Source: Candidatus Bathyarchaeota archaeon (GTDB taxonomy: Archaea; Thermoproteota; Bathyarchaeia; 40CM-2-53-6). From it: DNA of 53,499 nucleotides. Of this stretch, positions 9,787-19,094 are shown piece after piece. How positions within the stretch are numbered: position 1 is the first letter of the stretch; every line of letters starts with the position of its first letter. The stretch covers positions 4,847 through 58,345 of the forward strand of contig VBBR01000036.1 of assembly GCA_005881615.1 (NCBI GenBank), in the 5' to 3' direction. Under the pieces are notes generated by a model. It was not told the DNA's origin. It worked only from the letters and a program-made list of their open reading frames with translations, and made no database searches. The position numbers and the translations under genes were made by a program.

Positions 9787-10004
9787 TTTGCTCTCTAGCT
9801 CTGGGGTCGTGGTGTGGATATCGCCCACAAGCCACTGACTACACCCAAGGCCGCATCGAACATAGGCATCATGTAACTTCGAAAATTGTCGAATAGTTAC
9901 ATGGACACTCGCGTGTATCAATCCCGAGAGAGAACCGGATATCCCCGGCAGTAATCGGGGAAAAACCCGTAGGGATGGTAGTTGTGTATCTTGCTATACC
10001 GTGA

Positions 10005-10919
10005 CTAGCGAGCTTTAGCTTTGACTACTTCCTTCTGTTGTGGTTGTGATGGCCAGAGCTGGTCGAACATTTTCTCGTGCGCTTTCACCAGCAACGGATC
10101 ATTTGTCCATGTAGCTACATCTTGTCCTGTCGCTACGTTTGTATCGTCAGGGATGTCTTCTGTGAAGATAATCTCTGCAGAGTCGGCGGTGAGGAATTTT
10201 ACCATCGGGCCGGCTGAGTTTCTGACTTCTATGACTTCTCCTAGTTCTCTTGCTACACTCTGGTTAGTCTGGTTTATCGGTGCTGCGACTCTGACCTTGG
10301 CTCCTCGTTCAGCGGCTTTCTCGAGAACTTCTGAGTGAGCTTTGTAGATTCTCACTAGCCCGTTCGCTGTGGTTGTGAAGAAAACGTTGACCTTGGCTTC
10401 GCCGATCATGTCTTGGACGCGCTTGTAGACCTTGTCTCTGCCTCTAACGCTCCAGAGATCGTATCTCTCGTATGGTTTCTCCGTATAGACGTATCTTGAG
10501 GATTCGAACGCCATAGCCAGGTTTTCGACGACCTGGACGCATTCCGTTGTCTCTTTGTTGAGTTTCTCGACTAGCGGTATGAGTACGTCGTTTAGCGAGA
10601 CGGCCATGTACCTTTCTGGTTTGCCTGGTACGATCCGCAACAATCCCTTACTTTCTAGTCCGCGGATGGCGCCGTAGGTTTTTGGCCTCGGAACTTTGCC
10701 GAGGAAGCTGATCTCGCTGGCGTTTCTGGGCCCCATCTTTGTCAGTACGACGTAGATCCGGGCTTCGTACTCTGTCAGTCCTAATTTCATTAGGGACTGT
10801 ACGCTGAATTCGTCTGCGGCCAACACTTTCACTCCTAGGCTTCTGTCGTTGTCGTTTGCGACGGGATTTAAAATAGACGATGTCATTATGAAACCCCCAC
10901 GGCTCTGAAAAAGAGCCAC
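10005..10919 (-). CDS. TrmB-family transcriptional regulator
   Basis: LGLTEYEARIYVVLTKMGPRNASEISFLGKVPRPKTYGAIRGLESKGLLRIVPGKPERYMAV. Confidence 0.88.
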   Translation of the reverse strand: MALFQSRGGFIMTSSILNPVANDNDRSLGVKVLAADEFSVQSLMKLGLTEYEARIYVVLTKMGPRNASEISFLGKVPRPKTYGAIRGLESKGLLRIVPGKPERYMAVSLNDVLIPLVEKLNKETTECVQVVENLAMAFESSRYVYTEKPYERYDLWSVRGRDKVYKRVQDMIGEAKVNVFFTTTANGLVRIYKAHSEVLEKAAERGAKVRVAAPINQTNQSVARELGEVIEVRNSAGPMVKFLTADSAEIIFTEDIPDDTNVATGQDVATWTNDPLLVKAHEKMFDQLWPSQPQQKEVVKAKAR

Positions 10920-11698
10920 ATCAGCAAATCACCAATCACAACGGTCACGACCAGGCTCGCAGTCATGAATACTAGATGAGGAAGACCAGGGGTAACCCAG
11001 ACACCATCCGAGAATAGCCCCTGATCCTTGTATCCCTGAAGCCCTGCCACAAGTTTGTCTCGTTCCTCATCTACAGAAGAAACGAGATGCAGGTGTCTCA
11101 CAGGCCGAGAATCAACAACAGCCACCTGTTCCGCCGGGTACAGATGTGTGCTGGATTGCAGCACATTGAAACTGGTCTTGTACGAAGTCAGAAGAACCAA
11201 AGCTTTTCTCAAAATCGATTCTTTCTCGAACCCTTGAAAGAGACCCTTGCCCGCGGAAGACCTCGACAGTACGTTCTTTCCCAATAGAATGAACATCATA
11301 CTGATAGAGAGCAGGAACGAGTTGACAAGAATCGCGATTGGAAACGGATAGAAAACCAGCGGACCTTGCCAAAGCGGAGAGAGAAAAGCCGGAGCAACTG
11401 GAAGAGCGAGAGCGATACACATCAAGGCTTTGCTGTCAGCTCCACCCATCGCTCCGAACTGGAAGAGAAGGAACGCGACCACAATGGTCGCTGCGGCAGA
11501 GACGAGGAGAATCACGGCCGTATCCGGGGAAAAAACGATTCGCCCTATGAACAAGACGGCTGCTATGGGAGCGTAGATTATCCAGAATCTATTGGAGACC
11601 TCTCGAGTCTTCAGATCGCTGAGTGACGCCACTATGAGCACTCCCAAGCTGATAATGAGAGCTGCCAGATCGATGCTCGACGGCGTAGCGGTACTCAT
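10886..11698 (-). CDS. A24 prepilin peptidase (PibD/FlaK-like)
   Basis: SDLKTREVSNRFWI and FGAMGGADSKALMCIALALP (A24 aspartate motifs); multiple TM; overlaps the TrmB gene. Confidence 0.85.
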   Translation of the reverse strand: MSTATPSSIDLAALIISLGVLIVASLSDLKTREVSNRFWIIYAPIAAVLFIGRIVFSPDTAVILLVSAAATIVVAFLLFQFGAMGGADSKALMCIALALPVAPAFLSPLWQGPLVFYPFPIAILVNSFLLSISMMFILLGKNVLSRSSAGKGLFQGFEKESILRKALVLLTSYKTSFNVLQSSTHLYPAEQVAVVDSRPVRHLHLVSSVDEERDKLVAGLQGYKDQGLFSDGVWVTPGLPHLVFMTASLVVTVVIGDLLMWLFFRAVGVS

Positions 11699-11756
11699 CG
11701 ACTTTCAGTTTTCCCGCTTTACATTGGAATCGGGCATATCAGTTCTGAAACCAACA

Positions 11757-12971
11757 CTAGTGATGGTCGGTACTACTCAGCATGGTTCCGCTAACCTTCG
11801 CAAGGTGGGTTGGCTTCGAGGCATCGACTCCAGGGATTACCGTAGGCGTCGGGTTCCCAATCAACGCTTCAGCTGCCTCGCCTTTTGAACGGTCGAACCT
11901 CAACCGCCCACACCGTGAGATGTTTATCGCAGCAACCACATCACGGTCGACCCAAATCTCACACTTCCAGCACCGAAGAGCTCTTCTTGGTCTGCCGTCC
12001 GATTGGAGTCTCTCCCCGTATTTCGGACAGATGCTACTGGTCCCAAATGTCTCACGTCTCGACAAACGTACAACGGGTAAACCTATCCAAGCCGCTTTAT
12101 ACTCGATCTGAGATTGAGCCTTGCCAAATGACCATCCGTTCATCCTCCCTCGGAAGCTCTTCCCCTGCCAGTTTCCCTTTCGGTAGAGTCGTCGTATCCC
12201 GCGGATGCTCTCTAATACAACTGCCTTCTTTTCTTCGAACGCTCGGTGCACAATCGATTTCGTGGCATTGTGAAGGAGATTAAGGGCACGGTTTTGTCGG
12301 CGCTTACCATATTTCATCGCAAGCCTCTGCCCGATCCGGCGATCGTTTCTCTTGAAGGACGATACTATGCTCACGGTTGTGTTGGCTATTTCAACGGCCA
12401 TAGACAGATCGTATTGGATAACTGTCTCTTCGTCTCCGCAAGTCAAGTTGCGCAGGTTTCGGTCAACACCTACCGTGCCTGTGCACTCAAGCGTCACAAC
12501 CTCCTTTGAGATACAGAGACTCAGTGTGGTAGCAGTAAGTGTGAAGGAGCGCACACGCAGGGTTTTGTCGGATAGTACTAAGGCGGTATGCTTCGTCAGA
12601 GGAATTGTTTCGTATGCCTTTCGGCCTATCGGTATTTGCAAGTGACCATTCTGAATCTTGAAGTTGTAGCACGAGATCAGCAGGGGCTTAACTGCGTATG
12701 GACTCTTTGTAGCGAAACCTCTCCTCAGAGATTTCTTTCTTGAGGCCAAGATACCTGCGGCTCGGGATATTGCACAGAGCTTGTAGCAGGATGGAGAAGG
12801 GTAGCCCTTGAGCTCTCTGTATGAGAGGAGGCACAGACTCTTGAGGGACGAGACATTCTGCGAAAGCCCGATCACTATGCATCGATTTACCATTCTTCTG
12901 AATAAGTCGAGAAGTTCCAGAACCTCGGTCGACGGAGAATAGTTCTGCTTTACTGACTTTTTTGCAAGCAC
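11757..12971 (-). CDS. tnpB: TnpB (IS200/IS605-type RNA-guided nuclease)
   Basis: RuvC-like residues GVDRNL, VLESIRGI, VDRDVVAAINI; zinc-finger segment SSICPKYGERL...RCWKCEIW with one expected Cys replaced by Tyr. Confidence 0.88.
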   Translation of the reverse strand: MLAKKSVKQNYSPSTEVLELLDLFRRMVNRCIVIGLSQNVSSLKSLCLLSYRELKGYPSPSCYKLCAISRAAGILASRKKSLRRGFATKSPYAVKPLLISCYNFKIQNGHLQIPIGRKAYETIPLTKHTALVLSDKTLRVRSFTLTATTLSLCISKEVVTLECTGTVGVDRNLRNLTCGDEETVIQYDLSMAVEIANTTVSIVSSFKRNDRRIGQRLAMKYGKRRQNRALNLLHNATKSIVHRAFEEKKAVVLESIRGIRRLYRKGNWQGKSFRGRMNGWSFGKAQSQIEYKAAWIGLPVVRLSRRETFGTSSICPKYGERLQSDGRPRRALRCWKCEIWVDRDVVAAINISRCGRLRFDRSKGEAAEALIGNPTPTVIPGVDASKPTHLAKVSGTMLSSTDHH

Positions 12972-13114
12972 AGGGCACCGATTCTGGAACGCGCCCAGTT
13001 AGGTCGAAGAGAGACCCGAAAATGAATCAGCACAGGCCTCCCTAACTTCATAAGGTGTTCGGCCGAAAGCTTAAAACTGAACAGCCCAGACCTCAAACTC
13101 GGCTGTTCCAAAAA

Positions 13115-13348
13115 ATGCCTATGGCTTTCGTTCTGATAAAGGCCGAGATCGGATCCGAAGACCAAGTCGTCAAGGAACTAAAGTCGGTTCCACAGGTCAA
13201 AGAGGCTTACATGGTCTACGGAGTATACGACATCGTCGCAAAGGTCTCTGCTGACACCATGGACAAGCTGAAAGAGATCATCACCTGGAAAGTACGCCAT
13301 CTCAATAAGGTAAAATCCACTCTCACTATGATAGTGATCGAGAACTAG
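13115..13348 (+). CDS. Stand-alone Lrp/AsnC ligand-binding (RAM) domain protein
   Basis: MAFVLIKAEIGSEDQVVKELKSVPQVKEAYMVYGVYDIVAKVSADTMDKLKEIITWKVRHLNKVKSTLTMIV. Confidence 0.9.
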   Translation: MPMAFVLIKAEIGSEDQVVKELKSVPQVKEAYMVYGVYDIVAKVSADTMDKLKEIITWKVRHLNKVKSTLTMIVIEN

Positions 13349-13384
13349 TACAGCCCTCAAGTCCTATTCTTAGACTCCACTTTC

Positions 13385-14761
13385 ATGGAATCTCGCCCAG
13401 TGCTAACTGAGTTTCACATCGGAATCGACGACACCGATTCAAGACTCGGAGGATGCACTACATACACTGCGACTGTTCTCTTCCAAGAATTAGTATCGAA
13501 GGGATTCAAACCCCTCGATTTCCCCTGGCTGGTCAGGCTTAACCCTAACACTCCTTGGAAAACGCGAGGAAACGGAGCCATCTCACTACACTTCGTTCTC
13601 GAAGAAGAACAACTGCAAGAGGTCAAGAAAATAGCTGTTGCAGTTGTCGAACGGACTACCGACCTCAACCAGCGGTCAACAGACCCAGCTGTTGTATTCC
13701 TCAAAGGTCTGGTACCAAGTCCATTGGGTGAATTTTCTATGCGAGCACTGCACGATATTCTATCCGTCAAAGAAGCTCGACACATCGCCAATGCAGTAGG
13801 CGCGGAAACCCACTTGCTCAAAGGGTCCCGGGGACTCGTCGGAGCATTAGCAAGTGTTGGAGCCGAATTCGGCCAAGATCACACTTTTGAGATCATAGCG
13901 TATCGAACGCATGAAAATCGTGGGAGTGTAAGAAGGGTGAACCAAGATTCTGTTCGACAGATGGACGCGATGTATCGGGGATCGACTTTCAACAATATTG
14001 ACCCTGAAACAGGGCGAGTGCTCATTTGCCCCCACGGCCCGGACCCTGTGCTATTTGGAATCCGGGGCGAGGACCCTGCCAATCTCGTAAACGCGTGCGC
14101 GCTAGTTGGCGTTGAAGAACAGGTTGAAAGGATCATGGTCTTCAAGACCAACCAGGGCACAGACGCCCATCTCAATTGTCGTAGGACCATTCGGGTCCTC
14201 CGACCCTATCAGTCTACTGTGATTGCCGGAACGATAAGCGATACCCCTCGGATTATTCGAGGAGGCCACACAATTTTCGAAACAAGCGACGAGACAGGAT
14301 CGATCGACTGCGCAGCCTATAGCAAGACCGGAACTATGCGCGAAACCGCTACCCACCTAATCCCTGGAGACATGGTCATTGTTTCAGGTGGAATTCGCCT
14401 TCGGCGGATCGGAGAATTGACTCTGAATGTTGAAAAGCTGGAAGTAACAGGATTGGCTAATGCAATCCGGTGGGAAAACCCTCTTTGTTCAGACTGCGGA
14501 ACACGCTGCGAATCCATGGGTAATGGTCAGGGCTTCCGATGTAGAAAATGCAACCTCCATTTCCGAAAAGCGTCTAAGAGCCCAAAGTCGGAACCTCGGG
14601 CGATCATGCGTGGAATATATCTCCCACCACCTAGAGCGCATCGTCACTTGACGAAGCCCGCCTCAAGGTACGGGTTCCGCACACCAAAACCTTCCAATGC
14701 TAGTCGTGCTATAATTGACTCAACATTAGGGTCGTTGGTTTCTGTTCCTGTTGTTTCGTAA
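13385..14761 (+). CDS. tiaS: tRNA(Ile2) 2-agmatinylcytidine synthetase TiaS
   Basis: FHIGIDDTDSRLGGCTTYTATVL N-terminus, LVRLNPNTPWKTRGNGAI, OB-fold region, C-terminal zinc ribbon CSDCGTRCES...CRKC. Confidence 0.9.
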   Translation: MESRPVLTEFHIGIDDTDSRLGGCTTYTATVLFQELVSKGFKPLDFPWLVRLNPNTPWKTRGNGAISLHFVLEEEQLQEVKKIAVAVVERTTDLNQRSTDPAVVFLKGLVPSPLGEFSMRALHDILSVKEARHIANAVGAETHLLKGSRGLVGALASVGAEFGQDHTFEIIAYRTHENRGSVRRVNQDSVRQMDAMYRGSTFNNIDPETGRVLICPHGPDPVLFGIRGEDPANLVNACALVGVEEQVERIMVFKTNQGTDAHLNCRRTIRVLRPYQSTVIAGTISDTPRIIRGGHTIFETSDETGSIDCAAYSKTGTMRETATHLIPGDMVIVSGGIRLRRIGELTLNVEKLEVTGLANAIRWENPLCSDCGTRCESMGNGQGFRCRKCNLHFRKASKSPKSEPRAIMRGIYLPPPRAHRHLTKPASRYGFRTPKPSNASRAIIDSTLGSLVSVPVVS

Positions 14762-14868
14762 TCCAAGGGCATCCATAGGATTTTCGCCATCTCAAGTCTG
14801 CCATGCGGAGCTCAAAGTTGGTTTGCCAGACTGTTGCGGCCTAGTTCTGGTGAACTTTACTGCGCAGA

Positions 14869-16119
14869 TTACCAACAGGGAGGACAGATTCTGTTTTCTA
14901 GGCGTGACTGCATTGGCAGTCCAAGCCCTACGGAAAAGTAGAGGTATCCATCCACAAAGTTGGCGTGTGACGAGACGAAGATGAAGTAGATGTAGTTCCA
15001 CGGGAGTGGGAACGATGAAGCAGGCGGAGTCCAGCCCATCGTAATCTGGGCCATATCTCCAACCGGAATTATGATCGGAAGCTTTGTGCAGTTCAAGGAC
15101 TGTGTTGTTCCACACTGGACCTGGTGTCCAGAAGCAAGCTGCCACGTTAGGTTGCCGGCCAATGGGATATTGGTCATGTAGGCTGAGACAAACTTCACTG
15201 GTATCGATCCTGTGTTCAAGACGTCCACCTCGACGTTGCCGATGCAGACGCCTTGGCTCCCGCCCGAGATTATGTTGTATCCGGTGCCGCACCAGCCGTT
15301 GGTGCCGTATTTTGCAACGCCGTTCACGGTATTCGAGGCAACTACGACAACACCGTTTTGGTCAAGGTCAAGACTCCCTACCGTATTGCCGATTATCGAA
15401 CCCTGATCGGCGCTTTCAACCTCCAGCCTCCCGGAAACATGATTCCCTACGAAAAAGGTCTGATGACCAACCTCGTTCTCCACCTGTCCAGTTACGGTCG
15501 AGTTAGTCATGGTGAACGTGCCCCCACTACCACCACCGTACATTGCAGAGCAGCAACCGTCATGGGGTATTGACAAATTGCCGGAGGTGTTGAGTGAACT
15601 CCCTGAAATATTGGTGGCTTGTACGTTGTACAAGCCCGTCCATCCGTAGACGTTAGCGTTCCTCAGGGTTATGCTTTGTGAGTAATTGCCGATCAAATCC
15701 CCGTTAATGGTGGCTCTTACCACGGTCAAGTTGGCACCAGTCATCACAAACACGTTGTGAACTGATGCGGTAATCACGCAGACGCCATTGATCGGGACAA
15801 TGACGTCCCCAGAGTATGGTGACGTAATGGACCCGTTGCATGTCGTGAATGGACTCGAAGGGGAACATCCTATGGGCGACCCCGTGCACGAATCCACGGT
15901 CTCGGGTATCCTTTGGACAAATGTTGCGAATTGGCCTCGTACCGTATTGAATTTTTCTGAGTATGCGGCGCCTGCATTATCTTGGCCAGTTTGGGATGTG
16001 AAGGTGGGCACTACCCAGACGTAGATGATTGTGGACATGATTATTACGATGACAACCATCAATACTTCTGCGACGATCGGCGCCATTCCCTTTCGTGAGC
16101 GACGGAACGAGGAGAGCAC
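14869..16119 (-). CDS. Type IV pilin-like protein with possible parallel beta-helix domain
   Basis: RRSRKGMAPIVAEVLMVVIVIIMSTIIYVWVV signal; internal N/T/S-rich beta repeats (ANLTVVRATINGDLIGNYSQSITLRNANVYGWTGLYNVQATNISGSSL...). Confidence 0.65.
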   Translation of the reverse strand: MLSSFRRSRKGMAPIVAEVLMVVIVIIMSTIIYVWVVPTFTSQTGQDNAGAAYSEKFNTVRGQFATFVQRIPETVDSCTGSPIGCSPSSPFTTCNGSITSPYSGDVIVPINGVCVITASVHNVFVMTGANLTVVRATINGDLIGNYSQSITLRNANVYGWTGLYNVQATNISGSSLNTSGNLSIPHDGCCSAMYGGGSGGTFTMTNSTVTGQVENEVGHQTFFVGNHVSGRLEVESADQGSIIGNTVGSLDLDQNGVVVVASNTVNGVAKYGTNGWCGTGYNIISGGSQGVCIGNVEVDVLNTGSIPVKFVSAYMTNIPLAGNLTWQLASGHQVQCGTTQSLNCTKLPIIIPVGDMAQITMGWTPPASSFPLPWNYIYFIFVSSHANFVDGYLYFSVGLGLPMQSRLENRICPPCW

Positions 16120-16511
16120 GGCTACTCACTAGTCGTTACGTCACTTCGTAGCAAAAGGAGCGTGTTACACGTGCTAGGGTCTCTTCAGGACAGCCCTAGT
16201 TTCTCGCTCTTGCTTTTCTCCGGAGGCTCTTGAGGGGAACGAAGGAACCCTCACCTGAAGAGCAATGATCATTTTCACGGGCTCCAAGGTAAGGCTATGA
16301 CAGGAGCACCTCTGGTTTCGCTTGGGGGATTTTTCCATTTTCAATCCACGTCCCAAGACATCTCTTCTCGCCGAACACGCTTCCCGTAATTTGGGAGGCT
16401 AGGGCGCGGATGAAGTGACAACTCGAAGCCAAACCTGAACAGGGTCGCAAAGATGGCTTTGTTCGAGGGCATGGAAAAGAAGAAAAGCACGTCATCTGAA
16501 GCTCCGGGCGT

Positions 16512-16638
16512 AGCGGGGTGGGGTAGCCAGGTTTAACCCGCAGGGCTCATAACCCTGAGATTGATCGATGCGAGTTCGATCCTCAAGCGGTGGTTCGAAG
16601 GGCCCGTGTGGGACCCGAAAATCCACCCCCCGCTACCA
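16512..16638 (+). tRNA. Initiator tRNA-Met (CAT) with two non-canonical insertions/introns, CCA encoded
   Basis: Acceptor AGCGGGG/CCCCGCT + ACCA; anticodon arm CAGGG-CTCATAA-CCCTG; insertion ~16562-16587 in variable region and ~16599-16620 in T loop; A1:U72 and GGG/CCC anticodon stem fit an initiator. Confidence 0.85.
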
Positions 16639-16671
16639 AGGTTAGCGACTTACTGGTTTCACTCGGAAGTG

Positions 16672-17322
16672 TCAGGGTTCATTAACGCTGTCCACATGAA
16701 GAACCGGCGTGAGGCGGATCTGATTGGTGCCATCAATCACTATGTGCGGACGATCTACAATTATGCTTGTTGTCATCTGACCACTTATTCTGGCGTCCGG
16801 GGTTAGTGGGACTTTCAGCATTTCACTCGGGACGCCGACTGTTTTGACGCTGACCAACCCTGACCAGTCTTTGACCGCCGCTACCGCATTGGAGACATGC
16901 AGCCGGATCATCGTAATGTTTTCCGCGGGAATCTCGGCGGAAGCGATCAGAGCCAAGACATTGGTGGGTTTGAGCAAGTCTATTGTGGTAGTAGTCCAGT
17001 GTGGGATTGGCACCCAACTATCGTTCGGGTCCCCGCTCTTGTGCAGCGAAGCAGAGTCGATTGTGACGTTAAGGCTGACTATGTTGGCGGCGGGTTTCCC
17101 GGATGATTGGATGACGCGCGGAGTCGCGGACGAGAACGCAACTTGAGTAGCTATCGGCTGATTGCTTAGTATATCCGATTGTATACCGGAAAAGTAGATT
17201 GAAAGAGTACCGTCTTTAGCCAGAAATGGAGCGGGTACCACTTGGAAAGCGGCTATCGTTGACCCGGCTATGAGCAGGCCGAAAAGGCCGTAGATAACCA
17301 TCCTTCTGGTTGCTAGGTCCAC
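16672..17322 (-). CDS. DUF4382-like secreted/membrane-anchored protein
   Basis: N-terminal TM, then LSIYFSGI...VSLNVTIDSASLHKSGDPNDSWVPI...TTIDLLKPTNVLALIASAEIPAENITMIRLHV. Confidence 0.55.
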   Translation of the reverse strand: MDLATRRMVIYGLFGLLIAGSTIAAFQVVPAPFLAKDGTLSIYFSGIQSDILSNQPIATQVAFSSATPRVIQSSGKPAANIVSLNVTIDSASLHKSGDPNDSWVPIPHWTTTTIDLLKPTNVLALIASAEIPAENITMIRLHVSNAVAAVKDWSGLVSVKTVGVPSEMLKVPLTPDARISGQMTTSIIVDRPHIVIDGTNQIRLTPVLHVDSVNEP

Positions 17323-17401
17323 AGTCTATTCCTCCTACGTTAATGTCACTCTGTCAATTAACTCAACGATTTTGAACACCTGTTCTAGATTTTGACGGGT
17401 T

Positions 17402-17854
17402 CTAGGGTCGCTGCCTCCATGTCTTGATGGCTTCAAACCAGAAGATTGCTGAGCCCAGCCCGCCGAAGAGGAGGCCGAAGAACGCGAAGAAATCTACAGT
17501 TACTAGATTTAGTACATAGTAGACGGTTAGGACTGTGAAGAAGACAGCGTAGAGGGAGAATCTGGGCACGAAAAACTGCCCGGGGAGCTTCATGAACTGC
17601 TTTAGAACGTCCACTTTCACCTCTTTGATCAGCTTGTACCCTCCGGGGTCCCTGGAGACGAGGCCGAGGTCTCGGAGCTTGTCCAGATGGTACAACGCGA
17701 GGGTTGGGCTTGAGAAACTCAAGGCCCTCTGAGCCTCACGAACACCGACCGTCTGATTCGACGCGTTCATCACGAACCAGTACACCCTCAATGTATTGCC
17801 TTTGAGCTCGCTCGCAATCCTGTCAGCGCTGACCTCTGTCGAGCCCGAAGACAT
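17402..17854 (-). CDS. Membrane-bound winged-helix regulator-like protein
   Basis: VREAQRALSFSSPTLALYHLDKLRDLGLVSRDPGGYKLIKEVKVDVL then two TM segments; internal ATG preferred. Confidence 0.65.
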   Translation of the reverse strand: MSSGSTEVSADRIASELKGNTLRVYWFVMNASNQTVGVREAQRALSFSSPTLALYHLDKLRDLGLVSRDPGGYKLIKEVKVDVLKQFMKLPGQFFVPRFSLYAVFFTVLTVYYVLNLVTVDFFAFFGLLFGGLGSAIFWFEAIKTWRQRP

Positions 17855-18148
17855 AGAATGCCGCTCCGTTTCTCGGTAGGGACCTGGTGTGGTAGTTAAG
17901 GGTAGGCCAGCCCAACGCATCAGGACGCTTCGTCGAAATATTCTGCTGCCTCCGTAAGCGTCCCATATGGTAAGATGCATCCGTAATGACATTCATGGCT
18001 GGCGCGCTCTCGAGTCGCGGAAAAATACTAAAGGCCCGCGCTTCTCTAGGCTGCTTAATCATCGACGTTGTATATGATAGAGGGCCAGCGATTATCTTCA
18101 TTTCTCGGCGGACTGTTACCGTTGCGCGGAAAAATAGAAGGAAGTTTT

Positions 18149-18697
18149 CTAGGGCAGGTCGAAGCTGAACGTCAATGCGTTCGGGGACATCGCTTCAAAG
18201 CGGACGGTGCTAGGAATCGTGCTCTGAATCATGGACGACACATATTCCTTCGTGAAGATCGAGAAGTTGAGGTTGACATCATGGTGGACTGTGTAGAAAT
18301 GTGTCTTCCCATCATAATGATGCTTACATGCGTCAAAGTGGCTCGACCAGACCTCCATGTACTCAAGGACAGTTCGAGGACTAATCTGTTGAAATAGAAA
18401 TAGAATCTCTTCTCGCCCAGTGGTCTCGCCGAGCTTCCTGGCGATTTCGGCGATCTTGTCCTTTGGCATTGACTGAAACACCTCTCTGAGAAGGTCTTTG
18501 TTGACAGGGAGGAGCTTCAGTCTACCCGCAAATTGTCCCCAGCTCGCGTAGCGGGTGAATATCTGCGTTACGAGGGTATTGAGAGCGACACCGGTCTTCC
18601 GGGCTTCACTTTCAAGAATCAGCCGGAGATTGCTAGGGACCCTGAACGACACTGTTTCAGTCTTGGTCCTTGGTCTGGAAGACCGAGTATGACTCAC
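18149..18697 (-). CDS. Hypothetical protein with RHH-like N-terminus
   Basis: TETVSFRVPSNLRLILESEARKTGVALNTLVTQIFTRY looks ribbon-helix-helix-like; remainder unassigned. Confidence 0.55.
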   Translation of the reverse strand: MSHTRSSRPRTKTETVSFRVPSNLRLILESEARKTGVALNTLVTQIFTRYASWGQFAGRLKLLPVNKDLLREVFQSMPKDKIAEIARKLGETTGREEILFLFQQISPRTVLEYMEVWSSHFDACKHHYDGKTHFYTVHHDVNLNFSIFTKEYVSSMIQSTIPSTVRFEAMSPNALTFSFDLP

Positions 18698-19094
18698 AGG
18701 ATCTGCTCCCGGCTAAGAGAGTGCAAGTTTGCAGCAAGTCTCATTCTCTCTTCCACGGAATAAAGCCTTTCTCTCAAGAAAAAGGTAAAATCATTCTTTG
18801 GACGGTTATGGATACCCTTTGATATACCGACGACCTCTAGCTTTGTTCAATCTGATTATAGCCTCCAGAGAAGCTACGGAGAACAGGGATATCTACGCTC
18901 GCGTCTTGCGAGAGCGTAATCGCAGTGTCGATGAAGAGAAATTCTCGTTATTCCGCACAGCTGAGGCTCGCCGCGCGTACATGGCCGGCTCGTGATGAGC
19001 CCGTGTAAATCTTAGAACACTTCTTCTGTGCCATGCTAAGGTTCTCGAGAACAAAAAGAAAAAGGGAAGAGGAGGCGCGTAGTGCGCACCTGTT

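Noticed and set aside
9940-9965. Hairpin TCCCCG-gcagtaat-CGGGGA upstream of the small wHTH gene as a terminator or riboswitch
   Set aside because: Only a single 6-bp stem with no T-tract or other support.
11782-12645. Plus-strand ORFs across tnpB
   Set aside because: Antisense to TnpB with its RuvC motifs; no independent support.
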